NCBI RefSeq assembly: GCF_022605725.1
Contig: NC_065546.1
Span: 36,638,227-36,702,226, forward strand
Source: Anthonomus grandis grandis
Lineage: Eukaryota > Arthropoda > Insecta > Coleoptera > Curculionidae
Direction: 5' to 3'
DNA length: 64,000 nucleotides
Under the pieces are notes generated by a model that saw only the letters and a program-made list of their open reading frames with translations, did not search any database and was not told the DNA's origin. Below, in pieces: positions 32,001 to 44,158 of the stretch (the first letter of the stretch is position 1; each line of letters begins with the position of its first letter). A program made the translations under genes and the position numbers.

Positions 32001-32990
32001 TATTTTTGGAAATCTACAACATTTAATTTTATAATTATAGCCTACATCATAATGTTAATTTTCTTATCAAACTTACTACAGATTAAAAAGATCATTTTAT
32101 TACGATCGTCAATGATAAAATGTAGAATATTGCATTAAAGAATCGTTTCTGTTTTTTTAAGAATATTGTATCGTTAAAAAATTCTTTTGTAAAAAACACG
32201 ATTTTCAAAATTACAATGCGTGCAAGCATTTTTAACGTGTATGTTTAAGCATTAAATACTAATATTATAAAAGGAGTGAAAGATTGGTTCCACTTAAAAG
32301 CTGCCAAAGAAAACAAGAGTTGATGATCTTATTGAAGATGGCCCATATAAAAAAGTTTTTAGGAACCCTTTATCAAAAATGATCTTGCAGGTAAGAGATA
32401 ATTTAAAGATTGCAAAAACCTTGTTTCCTCTTCAGATTAATTTAACTTACAATTTTTGACAATTCCAACAACAATTCCAAAATTATATTGTTTACAAAAA
32501 GATACATAAACCTGGCAATAAAACAAAAGTTTTCATTAAAAAAAAAGAAAGTTTTTTTCCATTAAAGGAGCTCCAACTTACAACTTTACCAGTGTCTCAA
32601 ATCGTTTTTATACCAGGATTTTTGGAATATCTTATTGAAATTTTGTTTATTAAAAGTAAAGTTCCGATAATATTTGAAAAATAATGAATTTAACATACCA
32701 CATATCAAAACAATTCATATTGTGAACAACTTGAAGGTATAGCAGTTTGGTTAGGATATTTTGATGTGTTTGCCGTATTCGACAAAAGTAAATGCAAATT
32801 TGATAATTTTGTAAAACAACCAAATAATTGCTTTTCATTCTATAAATACACCTTCAAAAAGAAACCAATAGCCAACTGTCATCATTAGATACTCTTGTCG
32901 TCAAAAATAATAATAGGTTTGATTTTTATGGAAAAGAAACAAATACTTTTAGATCTATAACTTAAAGTATTAATTTAAATACAAAAATTG
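32001..32990. other. No gene recognised
   Basis: AT-rich, with no conserved motif, transposon terminus or splice-flanked segment found. The short minus ORF at 32650-32838 has no features. Confidence 0.5.
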
Positions 32991-33250
32991 TGATAATTAC
33001 TGATATTGCCTAATAGTACGAGGCACTAGACGTTCTTATTTTTAGTACAAATTTTTAAATAGTAAGTAAAAATGCTTTATGCTATTCAAAGGCCTGGCAT
33101 CACTAAGGGCTTTTTAAAGTGTGATAATTAAAATGTAAAAATTACAAAAATTTGTTAATTTTTGGAATCGCATGATGTTGCATGGCCTTTGGCCACGCAC
33201 AAGTTGTTTTTAATACAAATTCAATTTTTTAATGAAAACATTTTTTATAT
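32990..33250. repeat. Family R partial copies (head motifs)
   Basis: Two head-like stretches: 33030-33070 (TTTTTAGTACAAATTTTTAAATAGTA) and 33155-33230 (GGAATCGCATGATG, then GGCCTTTGGCCACGCACAAG). Both match the start of family R at 1-90 and 15470-15540. The long body is absent. Confidence 0.55.
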
Positions 33251-33259
33251 TACAGAATT

Positions 33260-34870
33260 TTAGTAATCTTTAGTACTATCTGTTTGTAAAAACGTACCTA
33301 GATCCAATATAACCGATAAAAATATTCTTGTTCCGATAATACCGATATTGCAGTCTATAAAAAATAGAAAAACTTTAATTTATACAGTTGTGGTTATTCC
33401 AAACTATCATTATTTATATATTATTCCAAACTATGATGATACCAGTATAGAGTCTTGTACATATAAATATAAAATCTCTCCAAAACCCATAGGGAAGCTT
33501 TTGAAGGCAATTTCCTTATAAAAATAGCTTATCTATTCCGAGCCTTACTTACCGTATTTTTTCTTCAGCTTGACCCCTGTATATCACAGTAAAACCGGCA
33601 AAAGCTCCCACACAACACATCAACCGAAATATTTATTTAAAAAAAGCGCCACTAAGCCATAACCTCACTATAGGCACCTGCCTTTTCAACACTTGTCCCT
33701 TGAGACACCTGCCCTAAAAACCCTTAGTCCTAGGGCATTATATAAAACTTTACACAATTCGGAAATTTTAATAAAAAAAAATAACAAAAAACTATATTAT
33801 TTAAAACACAAACAAAACAAAAGGCAACCGTCAAAGCAACGTTAAACTAAAGTAGCCAAGGTAACAGTCCTCGAAGAACCTGATAGGAACCGAGAGTGGA
33901 TATGCACAGGTACTGTTGTCTTTGTCTCGAGTACTCACGGGTGGTACTGCCATCCTTCTTACGTACCACGGTACCCGGCTAAAGTTCAAGCTTAACGGAA
34001 CCAAGGTTTGTGTTACTTGGGCCGAATTATGTGGGGTCCGGCTGTGTCACTTTGCACGTGCTCCATTGAGGGTTTTTGTCATGTAATTTTGCGGTACCAA
34101 TAATTTAATTTCTTTTATTTTTTTTTGGATTATCTTCGAGAAAACTTTTAAAGTTACATTAAATTAAAATGGGGTTGAAATAGTTGTATCTCTCTTACAT
34201 TAGATGATAGGTTCTTGCGGTTTTCATGGATCAACTTTTTCGTTAAAATATTAGACTTAAACAAACACCTAGCTGGTACCTTTATTTGTTTCAGAGACAT
34301 GGTCAAAATTTAATCATATAAGTTAGATTAAAAGTTCAAATTACTATAATTATAGAGACATTTTATGAATTTAGAGGCGTAGTAAAGAAAAAAGGATAAA
34401 CGAACTCTCGGAGGTATGACCCAAAGTTGGCCTTTTTTAAATGGATTTATCATTTATTTATTTATTTTTTTTATCATAATTTTTTTAAATAATTTTTAAG
34501 AAGGCCCTATTTTTGGGTAGTAATGTCAAAGAGAAAGTCTTATTTAAATATAAGGCCATTTCATTTAAAGTTTGATAATTAGTTAAAGTTTAATATAGGA
34601 TTGAGCGAGAAATAATACAAAATATTATTACAATTTGAAAATTTCAAGGCCTATTGGGTATGCCCAGCCAACAATTCTAGTAATTATCATAATTGTTACA
34701 TTTAAATTAACACACTTCAGAAAGCCTTTAGTGACGCGAGAGGTATGAAGGCGAGATGATGATTTAAAAACAAGAATCCAATCAAAAATGAAGTAAGCTA
34801 GGGAGACACCATCTCATCAAAACTTTTTACCTTTTCCTTGGAGGATGTCTTGTTGTCATCTTGTTGTCTT
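33260..34870. other. No gene recognised; GC-richer island 33820-34090
   Basis: Mostly AT-rich sequence without transposon motifs. About 33820-34090 has clearly higher GC and no simple repeats (for example CCACGGTACCCGG, GGGCCGAATTATGTGGGGTCCGG). No long ORF with splice sites is evident, so it may be a conserved non-coding or regulatory segment rather than an exon. Confidence 0.4.
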
Positions 34871-34879
34871 CCTGTCTGT

Positions 34880-35695
34880 CAAAAAACTTCACTGACAAGA
34901 ACATGGATTAATATTGATAGAGTGCGTCTAAACCATTTATGATTGCCGACGATATTGTGGTCATTGCCAAGACAGGCGAAAACCTTAAAGACATGTTTCG
35001 GAAACTTCATTGAACATCGCTACAAATTGGACTTGAAATGAACTTAAACAAAATAAAGCTCGTGAGTACAAAATACATCTAGGTAACTGTTACCAAATCG
35101 TAGAAGTTGTCTCAGAATCTATTTACTTAGGCCACAAAATTCAGCTTGGCAAAGAAAATCAATCTTCTGAAATCATCTCACAAAAATAATAGCTTTCTCC
35201 TAGGCAGCTTGAGACAAACTATAATTTATCCTTAATTCTTATGAACTTTAAACCTATAAATATCTGAAGAAAAATGTTTCACGTCTGTGTGATGGCAATA
35301 ACCCGCAAATTTGCCACTAGACTGCAAACTACCCAACGAGCAATGAAAAGGATTATGATAGGAACCACTGTAAGGGATAATGTTTGGTCCTTCTACTAGG
35401 AAAATCGTAGACCCTGACCCCTAAAGTGACTCATATACTAAGGATTGTGGCACAACTGAAATGGAGATGGGCTGGTCATCTAGTAAGGTAGGATGACCAA
35501 AGATGGAAAGATAGGATATTTATTTGGCACCCAAGAGAGACCAAACAGAGCATCGGTAGATCCAGAGAAGATGGCGAGACGATATCCAAAATATTGCAGG
35601 AAGGCATTAATCCGAACTGCTAGGTATAAAAGAGTGTAGAAAGATTTGATAGAGGCCTACATCTAGGAGTGGATAAACATAAACTACTATGATTT
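34880..35695 (+). pseudogene. RTE-type non-LTR reverse-transcriptase fragment
   Basis: In shifting plus-strand frames it reads IADDIVVIAKTGENLKDM (catalytic ADD), LQIGLEMNLNKIKLV, then much further WKWAGHLV.RDDQRWKDRI and a final W-rich segment. This order is that of RTE/BovB-type ORFs. It is heavily degraded. Imperfect 37-40-bp similar sequences (TTAAATTAACACA...AAAGCC.TTAGTGA) lie on both sides at about 34702 and 35700. Confidence 0.7.
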
Positions 35696-35814
35696 AACAC
35701 TTAAATTAACACATTTTATAAAGCCGTTAGTGATGCCCATAAGTGGTTTAATACAATTTTAATATAAATTAAAAATATAAATAGAATTTTGTACTAATTA
35801 AAGATTTGTTTTAA

Positions 35815-38417
35815 CCCTTATGTGACTGGGTAAAAAAAACACCTTCTAAGGACGGCGTGGGTACCCGGGTACCTACTATGTATTTTATATAGAGCCGTGG
35901 CTTTTTCTGTGAATTTCTACCCTTAATTATACATGCACATCTGTGTGGGTTTTTCCCTATCTCTGGCGCCTCGGACTGTTTATGTTTTTGCATAAGATCA
36001 GTTCATATTCGTCAGTAACGCGTTGTACCTACTTAAGTAGAGTTTGAATTACGTTAAATCTAAAGTATTTTTTATACGTTAAAATGTCGGATAGTGAGGG
36101 CCGGTCCTAGTCGAAGCGATAGTGCAAGAGGAAGATGGCGGAAGACAAGGTAAAACAAATATATTTATTATTTTTACATAATAGGTAAAATGTCAAAGTT
36201 AATACAGAGTACAAAAGGAGGTAAATTAAATAATAATAGGAATATTATAATAGGTTGACCTATTCGGAATTAGAAGAAGCCTTAGAACACCTAAGTGATG
36301 ACGAAGAAGAGCCATTTATTGCTTCTGATGAAGAGGAGTATATTACACAACTGTCAGATGGAGAGGGCGAGGATTCTGATGTTGAAAACGATCCTGTTGT
36401 AGAGCTAGGAGATTCGGAGTCTGATGATGATGATGACGTTCATCCAGATTTAGCTTCACAATTCCATTGGACTAGTAAAGATGGCACTCAGTAAAATGAC
36501 TCACCTACACCACAACGACAAACGGTAGGTCGAAATATTTTGCGTGAAAAAAGTGGTGCACCAGCCTTAAGTCGTTTATATACGCCCAAAGACATTTTCA
36601 AAACTATTGTATCCCCAGAAATGTGTACCCTGATTCTAAAATATAGCAATAAAAAAGGGAATAGAGTTACGGAGGAATATAACCAAAGGTTATTGGCAAT
36701 AACTAAGCCGCCGAAAACATTTTCTCCAAAAGTATCTATTCCATTTACTGATGTAGAACTAGATGCATTTTTCGGAATTCTAATTACTGCTGGTTTACAT
36801 AGGTTCCATAAAGAACATATTTCTGAAATATGGAAGATGGATTCGCTCCCTTTGTTTCGCGCAGCTATCCCTGTTGATCACTTCAAAATGTTTCTAAGAT
36901 TTATTCGGTTTGATGACCGGAATACGCATATAGAACGTGCAAAGACAGATAAAGCAGCTCTAATTCGAGATATCTGAATTATGCTGAATTCAAATTTGGC
37001 AAAAAATTATCGGCCAACAGAGTGTATTACAGTAGATAAATAATTATTTCCATATAGAGGACACACTAAGTTTACCCAGTACATTCCCTCGAAACCAGAG
37101 AAATATGAAATAAAGGTTTTTTTGGGCTTGTGATGCGATAAATTCCTATCCTCTAAAGGGTTAGCTATATATCGGAAAACCACCAGGTGGTGAACGTCAG
37201 GCAAATACTGGTGAGAGAACAGTATTGGACTTAGTTGCACATTATAAGGGATCAGGAAGAAATATCACAACAGACAATTTTTTACAAGTTTGCAACTTAC
37301 TCGTACTTTAAATTGATGGAATATGACTTTAGTAGGAACAGTTAGAAAAAATAAAACATTTTTGCCTTCCAATATGCAAGCACAAAAAGATAGAGCCATA
37401 AATTCAACCATTTTTGCATTCAACAAAGATGCTACATTGTGCTCTTATGCCAAAAAAAATCATGCAGTGATTTTTTTATCAACTATGCACACAACAGGCG
37501 AAGTAGATAATACTTCTATTGCAAAGCCTGAAATTAACAGATATTATAACAAAACTAAAGGCGGTGTTGACCCTATGGACCAAATGCTATGTGAATATAC
37601 TGTCAAACGTAGAACAAATCGCTGGCCATTAGCATTTTTTTTCCAACATAATTGACGTTGCTAGTTTAGCTTCTTATTGTATATACAAGGAACCTAATCC
37701 TTTTTCCAAAGCTACTGATCAACGTCGGCGATTTTTAAAAGATCTTGGTAATAAGCTGGGTTTGTCAAGTATCCAAATAAGATCCTGAATTCCAAAAGTT
37801 GATGGTAATCATTTTACTCGTCAGGCTATAGAAATGGTACTTCACCGACGAATAGATAATCCGGTTAGAGAACACGCAGTTTGTGAACGAGATGCATTTG
37901 GGCGTGTAAAGGTGGTTGGTAGTTGCCAAATATGCCGAGAGCGAACCCATAAACAGAGAAAAACTCGTAAAGCCTGTAAATCGTGCTCCAAACCAGTTTG
38001 TAATGAGCATTCAGTGGCTCAAACTATTTGTCAAAACTGTAATTCATAAGTAATGTTATTTAGTGTTTTTAAGTGTTTGTTTGCTATGTTGCGTTAATTT
38101 GTACCTCTGTAATTTTCTATGACTTCTTATTACTGTATATATAATAAAACATATGAATTTAACTCTTAAAAATTTTATTAGTGTTATAAACATATTATAG
38201 GTACCCGGGTAACCATCCAGCCAACTATGGGTGAAAATTTTTTACACCTTATGTACTTTGAAAAGAAATAAAAAATAATTTCAAATTTTAACAATAACTT
38301 AAAAAAACCAAATTAAGAAATGTCACAAAAGTACAAGCTTCATCGAAGGTGAGTTAAAAAGATATTCATATCTGAAAACTGAAAAGGTACCCGAGTACCT
38401 TTCCAGTCACATAAGGG
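35815..38417 (+). mobile_element. piggyBac-like DNA transposon 2
   Basis: A 2603-bp element between TTAA duplications at 35811-35814 and 38418-38421, with a perfect 15-bp terminal inverted repeat CCCTTATGTGACTGG. Near the ends are near-perfect palindromes: GGTACCCGGGTACC at 35860, GGTACCCGGGTAACC at 38200 and GGTACCCGAGTACC at 38386. It codes for a degraded transposase on the plus strand. It is not closely related to piggyBac 1. Confidence 0.96.
36084..38049 (+). pseudogene. piggyBac transposase, inactivated (element 2)
   Basis: A possible first exon begins ATGTCGGATAGTGAG at 36084 and contains a frame break; a GT-AG segment of about 105 bp follows (donor AG|GTAAAA near 36149, acceptor near 36254). 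The N-terminus is very acidic (YSELEEALEHLSDDEEEP onward). Core: DAFFGILITAGLHR, then the first catalytic aspartate in ITVDK followed by a stop where the family has an ordinary residue, the second in TTDNFFTSLQL, and the third in KGGVDPMDQM. C-terminal zinc-binding domain: CQICRERT, CKSCSKPVCNEH, CQNC. Stops occur near 36492, 36975, 37040, 37130 and 37225-37320. The C-terminal cysteine pattern is very like that of the classic moth piggyBac. Confidence 0.92.
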
Positions 38418-38429
38418 TTAAAAATACCT

Positions 38430-39590
38430 GTGCGTAACCAGAGATCTCGAGTCACTACGTCCTTCAATTATTACAACTTTTTCTTTCAGTACAATTTTCA
38501 GAAAAATTCCTTAAGTTGATATATTAAAAATGATAAAATGTATACTACAAACGCTTTGTACGTTGCCGCAAGTCTTGTACCATCATACAATTCTTTATGT
38601 TTTTCATGCACCCCAGTTATTTTTAAACTCTTATGTAGGGCTATACTGAATACGATTTATCGATAAAAAATATATTCGCAAAATAATAAATCCTTGGATT
38701 CTCAAAAAACAAGAAAATCAGGCATAAAAAATAGCTCTTCTATATAATAAAAGAGCGTATCATGAAAAATAATGGCCGAATAAATTTTAAAGGGAGTTCG
38801 ATCGAGCTTGAAGCTCCATATGCTCTAACGAATTCAATCAGTTTGGTGAAAACTGTATTTCAAATGCTTCATTATGAAACAAGAAGTTATATGTAATAAA
38901 AAATAAACTTTTTCCTTTTAAATAAAATTAGATCGTACTTTGTCCACCCATGCAATGTTAAATGAGCGCAATAAATTATGATAAAGCAGATTTTAATCAC
39001 ATGCGCTTCAGTTTTTTTGCAGTATAGTCCAGGAAAAGTGAGTTTTATTAGATATTTTTGGAAACATTGTTATTTTTTATAACTTAAAATATCATAAAGT
39101 GTATTTATAAAATATAAAAATACAAATTCACATAATCACGCAAAAATTACCTACATAAATAAAATACAATAATAAATACCAAAAAAACATTTTACTCGTC
39201 ACTTCAGTTTTGTTTTAGTTTAGTTAGTGTTATTGTCTTAAACTAATTACGACTATCCGAATCAACAGCAGTATAAGAAGCCAACAGGTTAAAATATACA
39301 GAAAATTTATAAATGGAAGAATTCTTAAATTCTTATAAAGATTGTGGAGAAACCAGATAAAATGCTTTTGGATGGCAAGCGTTTATTCGGTTTAAAACAA
39401 AAGGACTATCTATGAATCTCAAGACAATATATTTTGTTTTTAGTATTTTAAAAAGAGTACACAAAAATATTTGAATTTTTTTTACGCATTTATTAAGAAC
39501 TTTTAATAGAGACAGTCTACCAAAAATTTCTAATAAATGATCATTATCACAGCCTCTATAGAGATATACCAAATTTGCTGAAATACATGC
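38430..39590. other. No gene recognised
   Basis: AT-rich. No transposon ends or coding motifs beyond the edge of the family A element were found. Confidence 0.5.
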
Positions 39591-39599
39591 ACTTCAAAG

Positions 39600-42412
39600 A
39601 CTTTTTTTAAACGCCTTTCTACAGTCACTGCCATCCAGATACTGTACCGAAGAGACCCATATTCCAAGATAGGCAAAACTACTTATTACAGAACCTACTC
39701 GAATAAATTTTGCTGCAAATAGTTTTAGCCTCATTGATGTTATTTTACCAAACCAATCATCAATCATAAAAAAATCAGGTTCAGTAAGTATTTCGCCAGA
39801 CATTTCAGACCACAATATGGTATATACTGTTTTGGATTTTGCCAAGGGACGTGATACTGTTAAATACATCCAGTATAGAAATTATAATAATATAAATCGC
39901 GATCAGTTTAACTTAGACGCAGAACAGCTACCATGGGATAATATATATTATACACAAGATACAGATAAAAAGATTGACATATTTAATAGCAATATATTAT
40001 TTTTAATAAATAAACATGCTCCGCTATTATCCAAAAAGGTAAAAGAAAAACCGTTTACGCCGTGGATTACAAATAATATTAAATTTCTTATGAAAGAAAG
40101 AGATAAGGCTCATCGTAGATATTTGAAACAAAAAACTGAAGCACACCTCCAGTACTATAGGCAATTAAGGAATTTCACTAAGCATGCTGTTGCGAGGGAA
40201 AAAATCACCTATTTCAACACAATGTCACAAAAGCATGGAAGAGAATTTTGGAAGGCTGCAAGAAAATTAAACATTGGCTGTAAGAGGAATTCTGGCTTAC
40301 CAGAAAAGTTTTTAAATACAACTGCTCTTAGGAACTATTTTTCAGGTTTAAATACTACAGCTGATACAACTTCAAATGAAAAACTTAATTTTTATAAAGC
40401 TAATAGGTATTTTAACACAAGGTCTTACCTAAATTTTACACAATTGGATGAGCCAAAATTAATTAAAATCATTAAAACAATACACTGTAATGCAATAGGT
40501 GAAGACTCCATAGGCTTAAAAGATCTAGAAATGTGCCTACCATATCTTACAAAACCATTATTAAATATTTTAAATAACTGCTTGTTACAAAATTTTTATC
40601 CTACAATTTGGAAAAAAGCTATTTTGAAACTTCTTGCAAAGGTAGCTGATCCAAAAGGGTTTAAAGACCTCAGACCCATTAGTATACTGCCTCTGGTTTC
40701 TAAAATTTTAGAAAGGTTTGTGCACCAACAAATATGCAGCTTTATTGATTTTTACAATATCATCCCGGACTGCCAATCGGGTTTTAGAAAGAACTTTAGC
40801 ACTACCACGAGTCTAGTATACCTTCTTAATAACTGTAGGATAAATGAGGAAAAAAAGGAAATAACATGTCTTGGATTATTGGATTTTAGTAGAGCTTTCG
40901 ATACTTTAAACCACGAAATGTTTTTAGCAAAGCTTTATTATTTTGGTTTTTCGAATAACGCGATTGATTTCTTTAAGTCATATCTTAATAATAGAGCGAA
41001 TTGCGTAGTAATCAACAAGGCTTCTACAACTGAAAAATCAAATTATCCTGTATCGACCGGTGTTCCCCAGGGTTCTATTTTGGGGCCGTTGCTTTTTTCA
41101 TTGTATGTTGCACATATGAAATCCTGCATAAAGTACTCAATGTTACAACAATATGCTGACGATTCCCAGCTGTATACTTCATTTTCACAACTCTACCCAT
41201 AATAGAAAAACAATTTAATAAGGATTTAGAAAATATAGATAACTTCCTGCGACCATAATTTGAAATTAAATTCGTCTAAATCATGTATAATTTTTCTGGG
41301 TGGTGGAAAGAACGCCCTTAATGCAGCAACAACTTTAAATGCAAAAATTCGTAATGAGCAGCTACCAGTAGTACGAGAGGTCAAAAACTTAGGAGTATAC
41401 ATTGATAGCGGTATTTAATTTCAAACACATATAAAGAATAAGCTCAAAATTGCATACATGCGCTTAAGAAAACTTTACGACTTAAAAAATCATTTACCTC
41501 CTAAAACTAAATTTTTTTTATATTATTTAACACACTTGTTTCATCCTTATTTGATTATTGTGATGTGGTATATTCGGATTCATTGACTGAAGACTCCGCT
41601 TACTCAATACAAAAACTTCAGAATTGTTGTATGCGTTTTTCCTACAAAATTCCATTTAGAAGTCACATCCTTATTTAAACAATAACTTAATTCTAAATAT
41701 GAAAAATCGTAGAAAATATCACATGTATTCCTTCGTGTATAAAGTTATAAAAATTAGGGAGCCATTATATTCAGCTAACAATTTTACAAATTTTCTTCAT
41801 GAGCATAACACTAGATTTATAAATTTATTTAGAATACCACAACATAGAATAGCAAATTTTCAAAAATCTTTTATTTTTGTCGCCTCTCAACTTTGGAATA
41901 GACTTCCGGCTAATTGGAAAAGTTTTCCGTTTACTGCATATAAAAAATATATTCGTAATAAACTGCTTGATTCTCAAAAAAACAATACTTAATCTACAAT
42001 AAAAATTAAAAGAGCTGAGCCGCTCGATCTTCTATTGCTGTCTACTTATTATTGTTATAAATATTAATTAATTTACCTTTCCTGCATATCCAGAACCCCC
42101 GCCTGCTTCGCCTTACTTAAATACTTAAATATGATACTCAACACGTGCATGTCTCGATTAATTAAGAAAATCTTTTTTTTTACTTTTTACTTTTAAGGTT
42201 TTTGAAGGGCTATGCCACACAGGTTCTATCTTATGATGAACCTGTGTAAACGGTTCTCTATAATCGAGGCATGGTCCTATTTATCATGTATTTGGTAGGT
42301 TGTACAACATATGTATATTATTATGCTACAATTTTGTATATGATTATTTATTTACCTTCATGATAAATAAATTTGTTTTGAATTTGAATTTGAATTTGAA
42401 AACTAAACTTTC
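39600..42412 (+). mobile_element. Non-LTR retrotransposon, family A, best copy
   Basis: Plus-strand Jockey-type element, 5' truncated inside the endonuclease domain and ending in a (TTTGAA)n-like tail at 42375-42400. The order is endonuclease C-terminus, linker, RT, C-terminal region, 3' UTR. The 3' UTR matches the minus-strand copy at 1025-1170. Confidence 0.88.
39670..41992 (+). pseudogene. Family A ORF2: endonuclease end, RT, C-terminus
   Basis: Upstream of the ATG at 39817 the same frame reads EPTRINFAANSFSLIDVIL and ISPDISDHNMV, the last conserved blocks of an AP endonuclease (SDH contains a catalytic histidine), with a stop at 39670. A 461-codon open stretch follows: WITNNIKFLMKERDKAHRRYL, LRPISILPLVSKILERFVHQQ, QSGFRKNFSTTTSLVYLL, GLLDFSRAFDTLNHEMF (first D), VSTGVPQGSILGPLLFSLY, QQYADDSQLYTSF (second and third D). 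A frame shift near 41203 and stops at about 41258, 41416 and 41560-41680 break the post-RT part (KLNSSKSCIIFLGGGKNAL). The last segment, 41699-41992, is open. Inactive, but the RT core is intact. Confidence 0.92.
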
Positions 42413-42545
42413 AATGAACTTACCTCCACACTTAACTCCTTGGTGGTTTAAGTAATTAAATGTATTTAGAAAATTAAATAGTGGGGTCAAAACATATTCC
42501 CAGATCCTTCTGCTGTAGTTCTCTAGGTTGTTCACCATTTAAGGT
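42413..42545 (-). other. Possible exon-like segment (weak)
   Basis: On the minus strand an open frame (VNNLENYSRRIWEYVLTPLFNF...) ends at a strong donor-like AG|GTAAGTTC at about 42420, with an acceptor-like CTACAGCAG at about 42512. It resembles no non-LTR motif that I recognise. It could equally be chance or non-LTR 3' sequence. Confidence 0.25.
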
Positions 42546-42659
42546 AATAAATAATAAATAAAAATTATGAAATTACCATTTAGGATGAATGGCACTTACT
42601 GGCATTTAATCTGAAGCTATTTAATTTGCACTACCTCGCGACATCACAAAATCATTATC

Positions 42660-43560
42660 TGATTAAATCATAAGAAAACATTTGAAAACGTCTTCAAATA
42701 ATAATCCCTTTGCATTTTTAATAATGCAAACCAAACAATTGGTAGCAGCCAAAAATAAGAGTGGTCCAAGATTGGAACCCTGCGGAACATCAGAAGTACT
42801 TTTAAAGGCACATGACTTAGAACCTTTAATTTCGATATTTTGGAACCTACAACTGAGATATCACTAAGATATAACATTTATCTGAAAAAGATTTTAAAAT
42901 TGTACAGTGTCTCACTTCAACAAATGCTTTCTCCATATCTATATAGATTACATCAACGTGAGATATTTCATTGATAGCTTAATGGACATATTGACAGAAT
43001 GAGGTAAGATGATTTGTAAAAGTTAATTCTTTTGGCAAGAAGTAATGCGACCAGATATTTCAATAAACAGGAGGTCACATATAATCTTTTTTCAAAGACT
43101 TTAGAAATAAAGACCATAATAGGAATTGGGCGATAGTTCTTTGAATAATATTAAAAATATATCCTAATGGCTTCAACAAACGATCACGACAACCCTTCAA
43201 TACATTAGCTCGAATGTCATCTGGAACAATAGCCTTGTTTCCTTTAATTATGTTAAGCTCCTTAAAATTCATCCTCAGAAATTAGCCGATCATAAAAAAT
43301 AATTACATAGGTTTAAATGGCAGGCAAGGTAAGTCCTTATCATTAATATACGTTGAAAAAGTTCGCGAAACCATCTGCAATTTCTTGAAAACGTAGATAC
43401 ATTTTGCCCTCAAATATCATTTTCTCTATGTGATTTGTTAATTTCCAGATATTTAAGACCCAGATTGCACGTCTCTTAGATAATTGATGTCGGCAGCCTT
43501 GATCTTAGTTTTAACAAGTATTGTGGAACGGTATCTTGATCTCCAGTCGAAGGGTCTATT
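42660..43560 (-). pseudogene. Non-LTR family D fragment: linker and RT
   Basis: The minus strand reads, in order, ILVKTKIKAADINYLRD (linker, near 43500), KELNIIKGNKAIVPDDIRANVL (RT start), NHLTSFCQYVH, VDVIYIDMEKAFVEV (first catalytic aspartate; the D after KAF is lost) and SDVPQGSNLGPLLFLA. The YADD region and C-terminus are absent. It is heavily rearranged. The RT start motif GNKA..PDDI differs from families A-C, so I treat it as a separate family. Confidence 0.75.
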
Positions 43561-44158
43561 TTTTTTTATTTAAAATAAATTTTATACTTAAGATTAATAA
43601 GTTTAAAAGTCTTCTAAGGGACCCCCAAAGAGTGTTTCAAGTTTCAACATGTTTGTCATAACGACACATGATTATGACCTGACAGATCGTAAGTTGACAG
43701 GTCGCAGTTACTGTTAAACATGGGACATTACACGGTAGAAGAACGCGTCCTAATTGTCAAAAATTATATTATACAGTGAGAGCCAAAAGTCCGGAATAAA
43801 ATCATTTAAAATTCAGGGGTATGTTCAAAAAAAAAAACGCTCGTACACGTCGATTTTTATTTTTAACTGCGGGTTTTCTTACTATTATTTTATGTATACA
43901 GGATGGTCCAAAAATAAGTTACGACCATCAACTTCAATTTTTGAAATGGAAAATCCAATGGTTATAAAATCCAAACGGTTAGACATAGACAAATGCGGTT
44001 TGCACTTTCAATCGAAGCTCTTTTAAAACCATCTGTTGACACTAGCTAGTAAGTGTCAACAGGTACTGAGAAATTTACGGTTGAATTGAATGAAAAAAAC
44101 ATTCAAAATATTAATGTATTTAATCAAAAGTATTGTATAAACGTTGAACAAAAAGAAA

